From positions 496,001 to 560,000 of the forward strand of contig NZ_JAKCFI010000006.1 of assembly GCF_021412625.1 (NCBI RefSeq): a stretch of 64,000 bases of DNA, read 5' to 3'. Below the pieces are notes generated by a model. That model ran no database searches. It was given only the letters and a program-made list of their open reading frames with translations, and was not told the DNA's origin. A program made the position numbers and the translations under genes. The DNA is from Myxococcus stipitatus (lineage in GTDB: Bacteria; Myxococcota; Myxococcia; Myxococcales; Myxococcaceae). Shown one piece after another: positions 17,805 through 26,666 of the stretch (its first letter is position 1; each line of letters starts with the position of its first letter).

Positions 17805-18314
17805 CTACTGAGACAGCGAAGCCTCGCTCGGTCCCCGTCGCGCGGGGACGAGGGTCTGCACGGAGTTCTTCGCCACGGCGGTCGCGAGGGAGGTGGCGAA
17901 GATGAGGACGAGCTTGCGGCCCAGCTCGACGCCCATGGGGCGCTGCTCGGCGGTGGAGGCGAGCCGGTCCGGGTGCTCCCAGGCGCGCTGGAGGGCCTTG
18001 CGGCGCTTCTTGCGCAGCAGCTGTTCCCGGCGGCGGGAGCGGTAGAGGGCGAGCCCCACGCCCGCGCCCACCAGCACCATGGCCACGGCGCCCGCGGCCA
18101 CGAGCGCGCCGCGGTGCTGACGGGCCTGGTAGCGCACGTCGAGCATGCGCTCGCGGCGACGGTCCAGCTCCTCCAGCGTCAGCAGCAGCTCATCCCGGAT
18201 GCGGTCCGCCGTCTGCTCCACCTGCTTCCGGTCGTCCATGCCCCGGGTGATGCGGTGGTCGGCGTGACGCTCGGACGCCACCAGTTCGCTGCCCTCCCGC
18301 CCGTTGCCCTTCAT
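17805..18314 (-). CDS. Small membrane protein with coiled N-terminal half (DUF3618-like)
   Basis: 169 residues. A charged, helical N-terminal part (QVEQTADRIRDELLLTLEEL) is followed by a single membrane span at about residues 70-95 (ALVAAGAVAMVLVGAGVGLAL), a basic KKRRK patch and an Ala-rich C-terminus. The ATG at 18314 overlaps the stop of the upstream holin-like gene (ATGA), so the two are co-translated. The pattern matches DUF3618-type proteins that accompany phage-holin-like envelope proteins. Function unknown. Confidence 0.75.
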   Translation of the reverse strand: MKGNGREGSELVASERHADHRITRGMDDRKQVEQTADRIRDELLLTLEELDRRRERMLDVRYQARQHRGALVAAGAVAMVLVGAGVGLALYRSRRREQLLRKKRRKALQRAWEHPDRLASTAEQRPMGVELGRKLVLIFATSLATAVAKNSVQTLVPARRGPSEASLSQ

Positions 18315-18715
18315 TGCAGCGTCTCCCGCGTCATCTGGTAGTCGAGCTTGAGGCGCTCCTGGGTGTGCGCCAGGGGCTTCTTGGGCAGGCGCTTGGCGCC
18401 CATGAGGAGCAGGAGCCCCGCGACGACGAGCAGCACCACGCCCACCAGCAGCACGCCCAGGGCGGCGCCGAGCGGCAGGGCCAGGCCCAGGGCGACGAAG
18501 AGGACGGCCAGCGAGTCGAGGGCGAGCACGGCGCCGGCGCCGAGCAGGATGCCGGCGGTGCGGGCCGCCTTCAGCTCGTCGCGCAGCTCCTTCTTGGCGT
18601 GCAGCACCTCGGCCCGCACGAGCAGCCGCGTCTCGGACAGGGCATGGCGGAACAGCTCCGCGGTGGAGAGCGTCTCCAACTGGCTGCGCTCCAGGCGTTC
18701 GGATTCGAGGTCCAC
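18311..18715 (-). CDS. Phage holin superfamily-like envelope protein (Phage_holin_3_6 type)
   Basis: 134 residues from a GTG at 18715, chosen because GGGAGG lies nine bases upstream. The N-terminal helical segment (STAELFRHALSETRLLVRAEVLHAKKEL) and two adjacent membrane spans (about residues 48-72 and 78-102) match the chromosomal holin-superfamily proteins often called DUF1469. These are stress- or envelope-associated in many bacteria and do not imply a prophage; no phage genes are near. Coupled to the following DUF3618-like gene. Confidence 0.75.
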   Translation of the reverse strand: MDLESERLERSQLETLSTAELFRHALSETRLLVRAEVLHAKKELRDELKAARTAGILLGAGAVLALDSLAVLFVALGLALPLGAALGVLLVGVVLLVVAGLLLLMGAKRLPKKPLAHTQERLKLDYQMTRETLQ

Positions 18716-18885
18716 GACTCGCGCCTCCCTGGCTCGTGGAGCGGGACTTTGCGGGCGCACGCTCGCGCGGCGGGCCTGCGACCGGTCCGACTCCCTGGGA
18801 GACAATGTGCGCAGGGCGGACGGGCAAGAGAAGCCCGGATGGGGAGGGTTGCCCGCCCGGCTGCCTGCCCGGGACGGCCGGGCGG

Positions 18886-19914
18886 TCAGCGGCGGCGCTG
18901 GTGGGCCAGGGCGGTGGCCAGCGTCTCGCGCACCTGCCGGGCGCGGAAGAGGCGGTCCGCGGTGTCCATCAGGTTGTCGACGTACAGCACCTGCTTGCGC
19001 AGCCGCGCGGGGAGCGCGCGCGTGCCCAGGTGGGCGCCCACCAGCGCGCCGGTGAGGGCCGCCGCCACGTCCGCCTCGCCGCCGCAGCGCAGCACGAGCG
19101 CGACGGCCTCGCGGAAGTCGTGGGGGACCTTGAGCGCGGCGTACAGCGACGTGAGCAGCACCGGCACCACGTGCGCGGGCAGGCCGTCCACGCCCTTGAG
19201 TTCGCTGGGGGGCACGCCCACGCGGCGCAGCTGCGTCAGCGCGCGCGTGGTGTCCCACGTCAACAGGCGCGGCAGGTGGCGCACCTCCTCGGCCAGCCCC
19301 TTGTCGTGCACGGCCGCCGCCAGCGACAGCTCCTCGCAGAAGGCCGCGGGCGTCAGCGGCTCCTCCTCCATGCCCAGCGCGGCGGCCTGCGCGAAGGCGG
19401 CGGCCGCGGCGGCGCAGACGGGGTCCTTGTGCGTGATGACGGTGAGCACGCCCGCGTCGTGCGGCAGGCGCGCGCGGTGGCCGCTCTCGAACAGGCCCAC
19501 CACCAGCGCGCGGCTGAGCACCGACGGGCACAGCGTGCCCAGGGGCGCGCCCGCGCTCATCCACGGCGCGCCGCCCGCCAGCCGCTGGAGCGATTCGGCG
19601 AGGCTGCGCGGCGGCTGGAGGATGATGCCCTCCTGCCACAGCCACGCCAGGTGCGCCGCCGCGCTGCGGCCCTCGACGCGGCCCTCGCGGATGACGCTCT
19701 CCGCCGCGGCGAGCAGCAGCTGCGTGTCGTCGCTGAACTGGCCCTTGGCGAACTTGCCGCGCGGACGCGGCGCGAAGTCCTCCGCGAGATTCGGGAGCCG
19801 CGCGAGGCTCGCCGGCGGGACGCCGCGCAGCGGGAAGCCGAGCGCGTCTCCGATGGCGAGCCCCACGAACGCCGCATGGAACCTGTCCTGGCGCTCGGCG
19901 GAAGTCAGCGGCAT
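18886..19914 (-). CDS. ADP-ribosylglycohydrolase family protein
   Basis: 342 residues. Family signatures: GLAIGDALGFPLRG near the N-terminus, the metal-binding FSDDTQ at about 60, HKDPVC in the middle, and GGEADVAAALTGALVGAHLG near the C-terminus. The last is normally GGDTDT; the change of the first Asp to Glu and of Thr to Val could alter metal binding. Members remove ADP-ribose from proteins, or have lost that function. The transcript appears monocistronic, 171 bp from the holin-like pair. Confidence 0.88.
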   Translation of the reverse strand: MPLTSAERQDRFHAAFVGLAIGDALGFPLRGVPPASLARLPNLAEDFAPRPRGKFAKGQFSDDTQLLLAAAESVIREGRVEGRSAAAHLAWLWQEGIILQPPRSLAESLQRLAGGAPWMSAGAPLGTLCPSVLSRALVVGLFESGHRARLPHDAGVLTVITHKDPVCAAAAAAFAQAAALGMEEEPLTPAAFCEELSLAAAVHDKGLAEEVRHLPRLLTWDTTRALTQLRRVGVPPSELKGVDGLPAHVVPVLLTSLYAALKVPHDFREAVALVLRCGGEADVAAALTGALVGAHLGTRALPARLRKQVLYVDNLMDTADRLFRARQVRETLATALAHQRRR

Positions 19915-20333
19915 GGGTTCGCGGAGATTAACCGAGGCTCAGGGCTGGACGGACAGGGAGAAGCGCGTGATTCGCGTGAAACACGCACGGACCGGAACGA
20001 AATGAGCAGCCAGGGGGCTTGACTCGCGCGGCGCGAGTCCACCCGCGCTTCGCGCGTGTGACGCTCCCGACCCATCATCCACCAGGACGCACGCCGTGTT
20101 CACCGTCCACCCTCCTTGCCTCGCGCGGGAGCCCTCGCCGCGAGGCGGGGGGGCGGGCTGACTATCGCAACCAGCACGGGCCCGGCAAGCGTCAGCGCCC
20201 GCGCGCATTCGCGTACCTGCACGCGTGTCCAACTCCGGAAGCTTGCGCGCGCCGACTCACACGGAGCGCATGGTGCCCGAGGAACGCACAGGTGGCAGTG
20301 GCACGCGGGAGTCGGCACACGCGCCGTCACGCG
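19915..20333. other. Intergenic region between ADP-ribosylglycohydrolase and the NO operon
   Basis: 419 bp without a supported gene. It contains a perfect inverted repeat GACTCGCG/CGCGAGTC at 20021-20039 (3-base loop) and GC-rich imperfect repeats. It should hold the promoter of the minus-strand ADP-ribosylglycohydrolase gene and the 3' end of the NO operon. Confidence 0.5.
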
Positions 20334-20606
20334 TCAGGCGTCGTCGCGTCCCAGGTTGACGATGGCCTGCAGCCGCGCCACCACCGCCTGGGCGCCCTGG
20401 TGCAGGCGGGCGCCGTCCCACAGCGCGGGCGTGGTGTGGCCGCCGCGCCGCCGCCAGTCGCGCTCGGCGTCCTCGAAGGCGACGTTGCGGAAGACGACGC
20501 GGTCCTCCAGCGCGTGGTCGACGACGTACAGGCGCGCCACGGCGGAGGGCCGGTCCGCGATGCGGTGGAACAGCTCGTAGGGGGCGACGGGCGCGGGGCG
20601 CGTCAC
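20334..20606 (-). CDS. Small glutaredoxin-like protein lacking active-site cysteines
   Basis: 90 residues from a GTG at 20606 that overlaps the NsrR stop (GTGA). The pattern of an early beta-alpha unit ending in LYVVDHALEDRVVFRNV, followed by GGHTTPALWDGARLHQGAQAVVARL, resembles the cis-Pro and C-terminal half of glutaredoxin or GST N-terminal domains (T-P-A-L-W-D-G). No Cys occurs anywhere, so thiol redox chemistry is excluded. Last gene of the four-gene NO operon; may bind a partner or glutathione. Role unknown. Confidence 0.65.
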   Translation of the reverse strand: MTRPAPVAPYELFHRIADRPSAVARLYVVDHALEDRVVFRNVAFEDAERDWRRRGGHTTPALWDGARLHQGAQAVVARLQAIVNLGRDDA

Positions 20607-21046
20607 GAGGCCGCCGGCAGGAAGAGGTCGGCCAGGTCCTTGCGCGAGCGGCCCATGAGGTCGGCGAGCGTGTAGCGGTCCAGCACGGCGAGGAAGGCCT
20701 CGCGCGCGTCGCGCAGCACGCCCTTGAGGCCGCACGCGGGGGCGATGGGGCAGGTGTTGCGCTCCTTGTCGAAGCACTCCACCAGGTCGAAGTCCGGCTC
20801 GGCCGCGCGCACCACGCGGCCCACGTGGATGTCGGCGGGCGGGCGCGCCAGCGTCACGCCGCCCGCGCGCCCCGCCCTCACGTCGACGAGGCCCTCGCCC
20901 GCGAGCGTCTGCACGACGCGCACGAGGTGGTGCTTGGAGATGCCATAGGCATCCGCCAGCTCCTGCGTGGAGGCGAGCCGGTCGGGGCGGGCGGCGAGGT
21001 AGAGCAGGACGCGCAGCGAGTAGTCGGCGTGGAGGGTGAGGTGCAC
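20603..21046 (-). CDS. nsrR: NsrR-type Rrf2 family nitric-oxide-sensing repressor
   Basis: 147 residues from a GTG at 21046, two bases after the reductase stop. The N-terminal winged HTH (HADYSLRVLLYLA, then STQELADAYGISKHHLVRVV) is Rrf2. Three cysteines, C91, C99 and C105 (ECFDKERNTC then PAC), plus D8 correspond to the [4Fe-4S] ligands described for NsrR proteins. NO nitrosylates the cluster and releases DNA. A perfect NsrR-type palindrome precedes the operon, so it should repress itself and the globin and reductase genes. Related IscR and RirA also have three Cys, but gene context favours NsrR. Confidence 0.85.
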   Translation of the reverse strand: MHLTLHADYSLRVLLYLAARPDRLASTQELADAYGISKHHLVRVVQTLAGEGLVDVRAGRAGGVTLARPPADIHVGRVVRAAEPDFDLVECFDKERNTCPIAPACGLKGVLRDAREAFLAVLDRYTLADLMGRSRKDLADLFLPAAS

Positions 21047-21048
21047 TT

Positions 21049-22038
21049 TCAGCGGGCTCCGGCGGCCTCCGCCCGGGGAGCGCTCGGCAGGAAGACATCC
21101 GCGTGGAGGTCCTTCAGCGAGAGCCCCGCGAGGAAGAGCTTCTTGCGGAGGGATAGCACCAATCCCGAGTCTCCGCAGAGCCACGCCCGGAAGCCGGCCA
21201 CGCGTGGCAGCTCGGCGCGGAGCAGCACGTCGAGGGCGCCCTCGGCCACGTCCCGCGAGCCGCCCGTCAGCACGCACGGACGGTAGTGGAGCGCGGGGTG
21301 GCGTTCGGCCAGGGCCCGCAGCGCGTCCCCCAGGTACAGCCCCTCCGGTGTCCGCGCGCCGTGGAAGAGCCACACCGGGCCGGTGTGCCCCGCCTCCAGC
21401 GCGTCGCGGACGATGCCGTACAGGGGCGCGAGCCCCGTCCCCGTCCCCGCCAGCAGCAGCGGCTGTTCGGGGCGACCGGGGACATAGAAGCAGTTGCCCA
21501 CCGGGCCCTGCACGTGGAGCACGTCCCCCACGCGGGCCTCCCGGGCGAGCCAGCCGCTCATCGCCCCGTCCGGCACCAGGCGCACGTGCAGCTCGAGCAG
21601 GTCCTCGCGGGGCAGGCTCGCCAGCGAGTAGCTGCGCGCCAGGCCATCCGCCCGCACGAGGGACACGTACTGCCCCGCGCGGTAGTCCATGGGCGCGTCG
21701 GTGGCCAGCCGCACCCGCAGGACGGACGGCGACAACGGCTCCACCGAGACGAGCCGTGCCCGCAGCCGCAGCCCCTCCGCGCTGGCGACCTCCAGCTCCG
21801 CCCCCGGCGCGGGCTTGCAGGTGCACGCGAGGAAGTAGCCCTGGGCCCGCAGCGTGTCCTTGAGCCCGGCGCGCGCGGCCTCCGGCACGTCACCGGACAC
21901 CGCGCGCATCAGACACGACTGGCACGCGCCCGCGCGGCACGAGTGAGGCACGCCCACGCCCTGGCGCAAGAGCCCGTCCAGCACGCTCTCCTCGGGCTCC
22001 AGCGGGTACCACCTCGCCTCATGCTTCACCCTGGCCAT
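21049..22038 (-). CDS. 2Fe-2S / FAD / NAD(P)H oxidoreductase, likely globin reductase
   Basis: 329 residues from the ATG at 22038. Domain order: plant-type ferredoxin with C34-x4-C39-x2-C42 and a fourth Cys at 72 (a further Cys at 74); FAD domain with RSYSLASLP near 155; NAD(P)-binding domain with GTGTGLAPLYG near 205 and a C-terminal CGDSGLV. This is the reductase architecture of oxygenase electron-transfer components. Lying between a truncated haemoglobin and NsrR, it most likely feeds electrons from NAD(P)H to the globin for NO dioxygenation, replacing the fused reductase of flavohaemoglobin. The partnership is inferred from the operon. Confidence 0.88.
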   Translation of the reverse strand: MARVKHEARWYPLEPEESVLDGLLRQGVGVPHSCRAGACQSCLMRAVSGDVPEAARAGLKDTLRAQGYFLACTCKPAPGAELEVASAEGLRLRARLVSVEPLSPSVLRVRLATDAPMDYRAGQYVSLVRADGLARSYSLASLPREDLLELHVRLVPDGAMSGWLAREARVGDVLHVQGPVGNCFYVPGRPEQPLLLAGTGTGLAPLYGIVRDALEAGHTGPVWLFHGARTPEGLYLGDALRALAERHPALHYRPCVLTGGSRDVAEGALDVLLRAELPRVAGFRAWLCGDSGLVLSLRKKLFLAGLSLKDLHADVFLPSAPRAEAAGAR

Positions 22039-22064
22039 GGCCGGCTCCGTGTCCTTTCTCCCGC

Positions 22065-22448
22065 TCAGCGATTCAACACGTCGGCGCGAGCGCTCTCGGC
22101 GATGGCCAACACGCGCGCCACCAGCGGCGCGGGAACCCCCAGCTCCTCCAGCGTCGCCTTCAGGTGTCCGGCGACGGCGTCGAAGTGCAGGTCGTTCAGC
22201 CCCTGGCGGACCAGGTGCGCGTGGCCCGCGCGCATGTCCTTGCCCGAGTAGCTCGAGGGGCCGCCCGTCACCATGGTCAGGAACGCCTTCTGCTTGGCGG
22301 CCTGGCGCTCCATGTCCACGTCCTCGAAGAAGTGGCTGATGCGGTCGTCCTCCAGGACCTTCCGGTAGAAGACATCCACCGCCGCCGCCATCGCCGGCTC
22401 GCCACCCATCTGCTCGTAGACGCTCTTCTCCACCGCTGACGTGCTCAT
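22065..22448 (-). CDS. Group I truncated haemoglobin
   Basis: 127 residues; the ATG at 22448 gives the family's usual N-terminus (VYEQMGGEPAMAAAVDVFY), with F27-Y28 in the B helix. The GGP motif near 62 and MRAGHAHLVRQGLNDLHFD, whose first His (H76) is the expected proximal haem ligand, fit TrHb1. Such globins convert NO to nitrate with bound O2. First gene of the operon, immediately downstream of the NsrR palindrome; GGAGG lies about 12 bases before the start. The reductase gene begins 26 bp later. Confidence 0.9.
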   Translation of the reverse strand: MSTSAVEKSVYEQMGGEPAMAAAVDVFYRKVLEDDRISHFFEDVDMERQAAKQKAFLTMVTGGPSSYSGKDMRAGHAHLVRQGLNDLHFDAVAGHLKATLEELGVPAPLVARVLAIAESARADVLNR

Positions 22449-22486
22449 CGCGTGCGCGCTCCTCCCGGCCACGGCCGGGGACAAAT

Positions 22487-22505
22487 GATGCATTTGAAAT
22501 GCATC
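22487..22505. promoter_or_regulatory. NsrR operator, perfect palindrome
   Basis: GATGCATTTGAAATGCATC is a perfect 9-1-9 inverted repeat flanked by AA and TT one base out. It matches the widely described proteobacterial NsrR consensus (ATGCATTT-N-AAATGCAT). It lies 39 bp before the globin start codon in an otherwise GC-rich stretch, so it should overlap the operon promoter and confer NO-responsive repression by the NsrR encoded third in the operon. Confidence 0.85.
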
Positions 22506-22596
22506 GTTCAGACCCTAGCGTCAAACATGGGAGGCAAGGCGGGGGAATCGCGCGAATGAGCGGGACTGGGCGCATCCGGCAAGGTTTGCGTCCGCG

Positions 22597-23226
22597 TCAT
22601 GTCTCCGCGCGAAAATTGCGCCCCAGCCTGGGGCCGGCGCCGGCGTAGTGGCGGAAGATGTAGAGCAGCGGACTCCAGCGCTCGACGTCCACGTGGTGGG
22701 TGCCGGGCACGGTGACGTCGTCGTGCGCGTGGACGCGGGTGACGCGCAGCTCGGCGATGGCGAACGACGGCGCGGGCTCGCCCGGCACCGCTGTCCCCTC
22801 GCGCACGTCCAGCAAGACGCACTCCAGTTGCAACGGACACTCGAGGGCGCGAGGCGGCGCGACGGTGTGCGAGGCGCCGGGGGTGAGGCCCGCGCGCTCG
22901 AACTTGTGGGCTTCGTGGACGTAGCCCATGGCGCGCTTCGCCTCGGGCACGGGGGAGCGGCCGGTGGTGGGCGCCAGGCGCTCCACCTGGGGCCACAGGT
23001 CCGCGGAGGGCAGGTTCACCACGGCCTCGCGCGTGCGCTCCAGATTGGCGAGCCCCTGCCCCAGCCTCCCCAGGCCGAGCACCAGCCGGTCTCCCAGCGC
23101 CCACGCGGAGGACAGCGGCGACAGGTTGGGCGTGCCGTCCTCGTTCAGCGTGCTCAGCAGCACCACGGGGGTGCCGAAGTAGAGGATTCGGGGGGTAATC
23201 ACACGGTGGCTCGGCGGCTGGCTCAT
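22597..23226 (-). CDS. Flavin reductase-like, FMN-binding split-barrel protein
   Basis: 209 residues from the ATG at 23226. The N-terminal FGTPVVLLSTLNEDGTPNLSPLSSAWAL is the typical flavin-binding strand-loop of the flavin reductase-like/PNPOx split barrel; later segments VEGTHHVDV-like and IFRHYAG are consistent. It is divergent from an ArsR-type regulator with a palindrome in between, and transcribed toward the NO operon, whose promoter begins about 90 bp beyond its stop. Probably binds FMN and acts as a small-molecule reductase; partner unknown. Confidence 0.78.
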   Translation of the reverse strand: MSQPPSHRVITPRILYFGTPVVLLSTLNEDGTPNLSPLSSAWALGDRLVLGLGRLGQGLANLERTREAVVNLPSADLWPQVERLAPTTGRSPVPEAKRAMGYVHEAHKFERAGLTPGASHTVAPPRALECPLQLECVLLDVREGTAVPGEPAPSFAIAELRVTRVHAHDDVTVPGTHHVDVERWSPLLYIFRHYAGAGPRLGRNFRAET

Positions 23227-23261
23227 GGGCCGCTTCCCTACGCCCCCGGCGCCTGGGATGT

Positions 23262-23277
23262 TTCGGCGCGCGCCGAA
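23262..23277. promoter_or_regulatory. Putative ArsR operator
   Basis: TTCGGCGCGCGCCGAA is a perfect 16-bp palindrome in the 85-bp divergent gap between the flavin reductase-like and ArsR genes. Its position suggests the binding site of the adjacent ArsR regulator, covering both promoters. GC-rich palindromes can arise by chance in this genome, so confidence is moderate. Confidence 0.5.
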
Positions 23278-23311
23278 GCGTCCTCGCGCGCGCCGAGCGC
23301 AGGCTGTCACC

Positions 23312-23989
23312 ATGCCCCATCCCATCGACCTGGCCCTCATCGCCTCGCTCATCGGCGACCCCGCGCGCGCGGGCATGCTGTCGCGCCTGCTGGAGGGCCC
23401 GGCGCGCACGGCGGGCGAGTTGGCGCGCGAGGCCGGCATCTCCCCCCAGACGGCGAGCGGCCACCTTTCGCGGCTGCTCGACGGGGGCCTCCTCCGGGTG
23501 GAGGTCCAGGGCCGGCACCGCTACTACCGGCTCGCCAGCGCCGACGTGGCGCGGGCGCTGGAGGCGCTCAACGTGCTGGTGCCCACGCGCCCCGCTTCGG
23601 TGGACGTGCCCCAGCCCCTGCGCTTCGCGCGCACGTGCTACGACCACCTCGCGGGCACGCTGGGCGTGGCGCTGGCGGAGGGCCTGGAGCGCCGGGGCTA
23701 CCTGGAGTCCGTCGAGGACGGCTTCGCGCTCACCCCCACGGGGACGCGCTTCGTGGAGGCGCTGGGCGTGGACGTCCAGGCGCTGACGCGGGGCCGGAGG
23801 GCCTTCGCGCGGCGGTGCCTGGACTGGAGCGAGCGGCGCGCCCACGTGGGCGGCGCGCTGGGCGCCGCGCTGACGGAGCGACTGTTCACGCTGCGTTGGA
23901 TTGCGCGCCGGCCCGAGGGCCGCGGGGTGCGGCTCACCGTCGAGGGCCGGCGGGGATTCGACCGGGAGCTGGGGCTGTCCTGGCCCTGA
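23312..23989 (+). CDS. ArsR family transcriptional regulator
   Basis: 225 residues, ATG at 23312. The winged HTH is clear: TAGELAREAGISPQTASGHLSRLLDGGLLRVEVQGRHRYYRLAS. Metal-binding CxC of classical ArsR is absent. A long C-terminal part (residues 100-225) resembles the extended ArsR regulators that act on organic ligands or redox signals. It is divergent from the flavin reductase-like gene, the likely target. Confidence 0.88.
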   Translation: MPHPIDLALIASLIGDPARAGMLSRLLEGPARTAGELAREAGISPQTASGHLSRLLDGGLLRVEVQGRHRYYRLASADVARALEALNVLVPTRPASVDVPQPLRFARTCYDHLAGTLGVALAEGLERRGYLESVEDGFALTPTGTRFVEALGVDVQALTRGRRAFARRCLDWSERRAHVGGALGAALTERLFTLRWIARRPEGRGVRLTVEGRRGFDRELGLSWP

Positions 23990-24004
23990 GGGCCGGACGC
24001 CGCG

Positions 24005-24418
24005 TCAGCCGCGGGCGCCGACGTTCGCCGCGCCGATACGGGCCGCCTCGCGGCGCACCGTGGCCTGCTCGAGGTCGTAGCGGGCGTCCTCGGTGGACAG
24101 GCCGCGCAGGCGCTCCTGGGCGTCCGCCATGCGCTTGCGCGCGCCCTCCACGTCGATGCCGGAGACGTGCTCGGCGGCGTCCGCCAGCACCAGCACCTTG
24201 TCGTTGGCCACCTCGACGAAGCCGCCGGCGACGAAGTAGGCGTCCTTCTGGCCGCCGTCCACGAGCGTCAGGGAGCCGGGCTCCATGAGCGACAGGAACG
24301 GGGTGTGCCCCGGGCGCACGCCGAACAGGCCCTTGCCTCCGGGAACAATCGCCTCGTCGGCCTGCACCGACAGGATGCGCTTCTCGGGGGTGACAATCTC
24401 CACAGTCAGCTTGGCCAT
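24005..24418 (-). CDS. atpC: F1Fo ATP synthase epsilon subunit
   Basis: 137 residues. MAKLTVEIVTPEKRILSVQADEAIVPGGKGLFGVRPGHTP is the standard epsilon beta-sandwich start, and the C-terminal helical hairpin is present. Part of the central stalk of F1; links rotation to catalysis and inhibits ATP hydrolysis. Follows a secreted-protein gene by 30 bp rather than following atpD directly. Confidence 0.94.
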   Translation of the reverse strand: MAKLTVEIVTPEKRILSVQADEAIVPGGKGLFGVRPGHTPFLSLMEPGSLTLVDGGQKDAYFVAGGFVEVANDKVLVLADAAEHVSGIDVEGARKRMADAQERLRGLSTEDARYDLEQATVRREAARIGAANVGARG

Positions 24419-24448
24419 GAGGCTCCTCGCACCGCTCGCACTGCCGAA

Positions 24449-25012
24449 TCAGAACATGAGCTGGCGGGTCTCTCCCCCCACCGGCTCGAACTCCACCACC
24501 CCGCTGTCCGTCAGCCGGGGCCCCTTACCGGGGATGCCGAGCGTGCCCTCCAGCCACTTCAAGTGGTGGGTCAACTGGCGCACCTCGGAGAGGTACTTCG
24601 CGGAGACCACGTCCGTCAGCCGCCGCTCCAGGATGCGCTGGCCGTCGCGTCCATACTGCGCCGCCACCAGCACGTCCCGGGCCCAGCCCGGAGGTCCCTT
24701 GGGCTTCTTCTTGCCCTTCTTCACCGGGACCTCCTTCGCCTTGCCCTTCTCCACCAGGGGCCACAGCACCCAGACCCGCTCGCCGTCGTTGGAGACGAAG
24801 TAGATGTCGTCCACCGTCCCCAGGCACTGCTCCAGGTGCCAGACGGGGCCGCTCTCCTTCGACACCTCCAGGCGGCACTGGCCCGGGCCCACGTCGACCA
24901 TGCGGACGCTGAACAGGCCGTTGGCGCTGACCCGGGCCCGCCCCTTGCGCTCCTCCGCCAGGGCGGGGAGCGACAGGAGCATCAGGAACAACGCGAGCGC
25001 CGCGCGACGCAT
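24449..25012 (-). CDS. Secreted protein of unknown function between atpD and atpC
   Basis: 187 residues; ATG at 25012 (GAGG five bases upstream). A signal peptide (RRAALALFLMLLSLPALAEE) predicts periplasmic location. The mature part has two Cys (QCRLEV and LEQCLG) that could form a disulfide, a Lys-rich loop (KKGKKKPKG) and a basic helical region. No family is recognised. It sits 30 bp from both atpD and atpC, so it is almost certainly co-transcribed with them, which is odd for an exported protein. Confidence 0.75.
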   Translation of the reverse strand: MRRAALALFLMLLSLPALAEERKGRARVSANGLFSVRMVDVGPGQCRLEVSKESGPVWHLEQCLGTVDDIYFVSNDGERVWVLWPLVEKGKAKEVPVKKGKKKPKGPPGWARDVLVAAQYGRDGQRILERRLTDVVSAKYLSEVRQLTHHLKWLEGTLGIPGKGPRLTDSGVVEFEPVGGETRQLMF

Positions 25013-25042
25013 GGTCACCTCGGTGGGAGGGCTCCTACGGGG

Positions 25043-26488
<1,446 letters not shown>

Positions 26489-26666
26489 GGGATGTCGTCT
26501 GCCTCGTGCGGGGGGCGACCGGCGCCGTGCCCGTCATCAAAATTCGGCCCGGGTATGAGGGCGGTGCCCCTTTACCGGGGGCCTTCCCTGGAATCAAGCC
26601 TCCCGGGGGCCTGACCCGTAAGTCCCGCTTAGCGGATCCACGCCCCCGCCGCCAAGCCCCCCATGG

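Noticed and set aside
18311..18715. Possible prophage signal from a holin-like gene
   Set aside because: The holin-superfamily chromosomal form is common outside phages; no endolysin, capsid, tail or integrase gene is near.
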